A stretch of 64,000 bases of DNA from Cerioporus squamosus (taxonomy: Eukaryota; Basidiomycota; Agaricomycetes; Polyporales; Polyporaceae). The stretch's first letter is position 1. The number at the start of each line of letters is the position of its first letter. Below are positions 60,027 through 64,000 of this stretch, piece by piece. The notes below the pieces were generated by a model. It was not told where the DNA came from and searched no databases. It saw nothing but the letters and a program-made list of their open reading frames with translations. The stretch lies in contig JABYQS010000016.1 of NCBI GenBank assembly GCA_022592435.1, positions 62,001 to 126,000 on the forward strand, given 5' to 3'. The position numbers and the translations under genes were made by a program.

Positions 60027-60453
60027 TCAGTTGTCGGCACCCGTTGCGGCCTCTTCAGCTTCAGCAGTCAGGATGGCCAATGCCGCTCTGGCCGCCGCAT
60101 CTCTGGCCGCGTTCTTCTGGAGGCCGTTGCCGGAGGCAACAACCTTACCGTCGACTACAGGAACGTATTGTCAGCGGCATCGCTCACGACAACATAGATG
60201 GGGACTCACTCTTGCAGATCGAGGTCCATTCTACAGCGTGGCGCGGTCCGGCGGGCTTATCCTCCCAGCTGAGAGAGGACGCTTTGCCTTTGTCCTGGAG
60301 GTCTGTGGTTCAACGTCAGCCGACGGTCGCATACGAATGGCCGGGATGGTCGCACAGTTGTTGAGGGCAACAGTTCCGTCTGCGACGGCTAGGTGAGTGG
60401 AGTCCAGCGACGAGGGAGTGTCAGGGAGAGCACATACCGACGTTGCTCGCCAT
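60027..60453 (-). CDS. Tiny dsRNA-binding-domain protein, paralogue B
   Basis: Four exons: 60438-60453, 60356-60388, 60210-60302, 60027-60154; 89 aa. The same layout as paralogue A: a very short first exon (MASNV), then VALNNYLQ split by an intron inside the Tyr codon. A 93-nt third exon of identical length encodes LSWEDKPAGPRHAVEWTSIC; the last exon encodes DGKVVASGNGLQKNAARDAA and RAALAILTAEAEE. All introns are GT-AG with phase 1, as in A. The acidic tail (AEAEEAATGADN) is longer than in A. One DRBM-like domain and nothing else. Confidence 0.75.
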
Positions 60454-61751
60454 CTAGTCTATGCTCTACGTTCTTGCCGGACACCGTCTCGACCACCATT
60501 GTCGCTATATACGCCTGCACCTGCTGCCCTCGGGCCCTCGGCAGCCACCTAACGACTACGACTCTGCGTTGCGGTGACGAGGGAGAAGAGCACAGAACAC
60601 CAGGGCGTGAGGGATTCTAGCTTCATACCGAGTATTGAGGGCCTTGCGCATCACAGGCCTCCTCGATCGCGCAACGAAATGGGAATTAGGGGAGCACTGG
60701 CCACTCACGAAGGATGTACCGCTCCATAGGACAGGCTGCTGGTGCGGGAGAGCAGCCTGGACGGGGCGGTCGAATTACCGGAAGGAGTGCGCTGACCCTA
60801 CACGCCTGGTGCAACGGATCCAGCGGAACAGGACAAAGAAGGACTCCAGCGCCGTTTGAAGCGGGGAGCGGCACGACGGCCGTCTCGAGAGTGGCTGCGA
60901 GTCCGGGGAGGATCTTGTCGGAGATGACGGAAGTGCAGAGTGCAAGGGTTCGCGGCATTGCGGAGCGCGAGCGAGTCCTCCGCACTTTCTGTGTGTGCTT
61001 GGATCTGGCCGTTGCCGTGTGTCTCCGTCTCTCCTCGTGGCATTCGAGCCTTCGAGGGGTCCAGGCTTGAACCACGCGTGCGTGCCCTCGGTGGGTGGGT
61101 CCGAACATAGCGAGAATCCCTGCTAGGGCTGCATGCCTCACCATGATGCCTTCGCATGCCCTGAACGAATCCCGCCGCGGGGCCCTATATCGGAGGATTG
61201 GCAGGGTAGAAAGTCCCAATGTGGCGAGGAGCGCAACCAGAGAAGCGTGCTGTGGTGTGAGATGTGCGCGACGCTGCCCGCTCCTGGAAAATTGAACCGC
61301 AATGTGGCTCGGAGATTGACGCTCCTGGGTGAAAGCGCGGAGAGCGTGACGTCGTAGTGAGCTTTCTAATGCTTCGTATAGCTGCTAGCCCTGAGCTTCG
61401 TGTCCTGCGTAGAAGTCCCAGCGTTGATCAGAACACACAGCACCGTTCACAAGTGGAGTTCTAGTATTGCATTAGGCACAGCGAGATAGCATCTGCACGC
61501 TACATAGAGGGAGCGTTACGGAGAAGTAGAGACGAGCAGTGTGAGTGACGTGAAAACTAAGACCACAGATCCAGTCAGCGCTGTTGATACAGATTGTGAA
61601 GCCGCAAGCAAGCATTATGGTGATAGTGCAAGAGTCCGCGATGGTAAGATAGTGCAAGGCCGGAAATGTGCAAGGCAGGCCGGGCGATTCCTGAAGAAAC
61701 GGAGTCAGGCGTCGTGCGATTCACACGCCAGGCACATGGCACTTACAACCA
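60454..61751. other. 1.3-kb stretch without a supported gene
   Basis: The longest ORF (minus, 60686-61219, 177 codons) has no recognised motif. An internal ATG at 60956 begins a gene-like stretch (MPRTLALCTSVISDKILPGL), but I could not extend it by splicing. Confidence 0.35.
60506..60511 (-). promoter_or_regulatory. TATA box of paralogue B
   Basis: CGTATATAGCG on the minus strand, 53 nt before the start codon at 60453. Confidence 0.45.
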
Positions 61752-62127
61752 CTATGAGTAGCCACGGCTGCTCCACAAGGCCCTGAGGGCCATTTCCGCG
61801 GCGAGCTCGCGTGCCCCGCCAAGACTGACGGCGGAGCCGCGGCCATATTCAACTCCATCGACTATTAGATCGTTTCCAGGATTAGTATTCGCGATATCTA
61901 ATATGGAGTGTTTAACCGGACTCACTGTAAACGAAGGCCGTCCACGTCGGGGCGTTCTGAGGGCCCGTCTGTACTGCCTGAGGCCAGGCAACATAGGGCC
62001 CGAGATTATTACGCTGAACGTAGTTGTTGAACTGCATGCGCCAGTCTGTTTGCGAGATATCCGGATAGATACATGTCAGTATCGGGAGCAACGGGTCGAG
62101 GGGGGAGGCCCACTCACGCTCAGACAT
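61752..62127 (-). CDS. Tiny dsRNA-binding-domain protein, paralogue C
   Basis: Three exons: 62118-62127, 61926-62045, 61752-61861; 79 aa. The first exon is 10 nt (ATG TCT GAG C), as in paralogue A. The second holds MQFNNYVQRNNLGPYVAWPQ and GPQNAPTWTAFVY. The third holds DGVEYGRGSAVSLGGARELA and AEMALRALWSSRGYS. Introns correspond to introns 1 and 3 of A and B; the middle intron is missing. The fold stations (NNYVQ, AW, GP-x5-W, DG-x3-G, helix with AREL-AEMALRAL) match, though identity to A and B is low, so the copies are old or fast-evolving. Confidence 0.7.
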
Positions 62128-62231
62128 GGTGTATATGGCTACAAATGAGAAGACGAACTGAGAAGCAGAGCCAAGGGATGCTGAAGACTTGAGAGAGTGA
62201 ATGTAGGACTTGCCCTTGCCCCCAGTCCAGG

Positions 62232-62238
62232 TTATATA
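62232..62238 (-). promoter_or_regulatory. TATA box of paralogue C
   Basis: CTATATAACC on the minus strand, 105 nt before the start codon at 62127. Confidence 0.45.
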
Positions 62239-64000
62239 GTCCGAGTGTGGCTGAGCGACCACTGGCGGACCCAGGCATCTGCGATACTTGGGTTTAGGAC
62301 CAATGCGCTGTAGGGATGCCGGAAATGCCATGATGTCACGCTCGCTGCCTAGAGAACCGCAAAAGGAGAGACAGAACAAGCAAGCAGTGTCGTCGGACGC
62401 CTATCCGGAGACACCTATGCGGGCATGATTGGAATGCAAAGACACCCCGCTGCGCACCGGAGTGTCTTGACAAGAGTCAACCCGACTCGCTGGGGCGCGA
62501 AACAGCGATTCCTCCACGCATCATGAGTCAGGGAGCGCGTCGCGGGCGGGGTGGGATGTGGTACGTGCGGGTGATCTTTAGAAGTTGAGCTCCCAGCGAC
62601 GCTGGACACACACTTCGCGGAGCCTCCAGTCAGTATCCTAGGATCTACACGTGAAGATTTCTGGTTGCCGTACCTTTGATCCCAGGCTGTGAGACCTATG
62701 TGGTTTTCAATTTGCTATGTCGGAACGACACCCGGACGTGAACAAGGCGAGGAGGAATATATGGCAACTGTTGATAAATTTTGTCACTGGCTGTTGGCTA
62801 TTGTCAGTGTTTGCATGACGCACGTTGAGACGCAAGAGCGGAATACCTTGCGGTCATACTGATAGCGACCCGAGCGCGCGATGGTGGCTGGCGCTGTTAA
62901 CCTGGACCAAGTTCGCTCAGCCACGCAGCACCTACGGGGCATCGGGACGCCCACGACTGTATCTGGATACAATCAGTCCACAGAGCTGCCTGTCTATACT
63001 CAAACCGCACAGTGATCAAGCATATCAGCACAGACCACCGAGAAGTTTGCACCGAACTGCATTTTCTCGCATCGACTCTGCAGTGTGCGATAGACGTCAA
63101 CCACTGGTCTTCGGCGCAGCGATGTGCCAAATAAGTTGAGAAAGTATGTACACTGCAACCGCCGACGGGAATGCCGTTTGATCGATCAAGCCGCCCATAT
63201 TCGGTAAGTCACCAAGAACAAGGAGCACCGAAGAGCATCGCACTCACAGTGCCCAAGTTGTGGGTGGCTTGTCGGATCTAGAGCACCGGCTTTCTAGCGG
63301 GTTGCCGTAAGGCCATTCCACGGCTCTGCTTCTATGGCGATACGATGAGATCCTCGCCAGAAGTGAGTGGTCCTGAAGTTGCCTTCGATGTAAGGTAACG
63401 TTGGCCCAGACACAAGTACCTCCTTAATGAGGCACTGGACATGTCGCCCGATAGCGCCGCGCCACGAAAAAAAGCTGTCTTGCACACGAAACACGAAAGT
63501 CTGGGGATCTCGCTTAGCGGGGATGTGCTGCCTCTGGTGTTATTAGGTTTCCGAGGACAGCGAGTCCGGTAAAGAGTCTCCGTGCGTGCGACATGGCCGC
63601 TATCAGAGCAGACAGTAGTTCAAGCACCGAGGTGGAGGTGATACGAAGTGTCTGCTTCGGATATGATCAAATCCGCCGAACATGGTCGATACTAATGGGC
63701 ATTGGTGGGCAAATACCGTTGGCATGAGAATAACGCCAAGTCATATGCAGCTGAAGTCCGCGCTCCGACAGGCGGATATTAAAGGACTTCGGCACTGTGC
63801 TACAAGGACGCTCCGACGAGTACTACCAAACGTGGAAGCAGGTAATGCGAAGTCGCGACCGGAGGTCCAACTTAGCGGCGGTCGTGTCCTAGGCTCGGGA
63901 ACGCGCAACGACGCCTGCACACAATTGCTGCATGCCCGACGCCGATGCGCGCAGCCGAGTCAAAGGCTAGGATGGAAGCTACAGTGGTAGCAGTGATTAT
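62239..64000. other. Right end without a supported gene
   Basis: Only short, unrelated ORFs on both strands (longest about 104 codons), with no motif or splice-consistent extension. Confidence 0.4.

Overview
The window is nuclear DNA of a basidiomycete fungus, most likely a wood-decay mushroom of the Agaricomycetes (polypore-like). The evidence is genes split by many 47-77 nt GT-AG introns, a PriA-type secreted cysteine-rich protein, and orthologues of standard eukaryotic genes (TFIID, COP9, Mediator, TBCA, Fab1, Sad1). It contains no operons, Shine-Dalgarno sites or CRISPR. I rebuilt gene models by hand from splice signals and phase, and coordinates are given exon by exon.

Region 1 (about 0.8-12.1 kb) is a non-LTR retrotransposon (LINE) on the minus strand. 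It has a poly(A) end at 793-810 and matching target-site duplications at 780-794 and 12108-12122, giving an unusually long element of about 11.3 kb. It carries an intact 1814-aa ORF2 (endonuclease, reverse transcriptase, RNase H, terminal zinc finger), a gag-like ORF1 with a CCHC knuckle, a long 5' region with an unexplained 280-aa ORF, and a near-perfect 26-bp hairpin over the ORF2 stop codon.

Region 2 (12-28.8 kb) holds a small membrane protein, a bHLH transcription factor, tubulin-folding cofactor A, Mediator subunit 11, a priA-like secreted protein and a 19-exon het-c homologue with a glycine/tyrosine/arginine-rich repeat tail.

Region 3 (29-56.8 kb) is a dense housekeeping block. It contains TAF2 fused to three C-terminal bromodomains, LTV1 (divergent from TAF2, with two TAGGGTTA boxes between them), the PI3P 5-kinase FAB1 with an apparent one-base frameshift, CSN2, and SAD1/USP39. 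Three mitochondrial ribosome genes also lie here: mL40, uL1m and the Rsm22/METTL17 assembly factor. Several pairs are head to head and probably share promoters (TAF2/LTV1, FAB1/CSN2, RSM22/SAD1).

Region 4 (57-64 kb) is sparse. It contains three tiny paralogous genes on the minus strand, each encoding little more than one double-stranded-RNA-binding-like domain (76, 89 and 79 aa). They share intron positions and each has a TATA box. There may also be a decayed fourth copy. This cluster is the best candidate for an undescribed system in the window.
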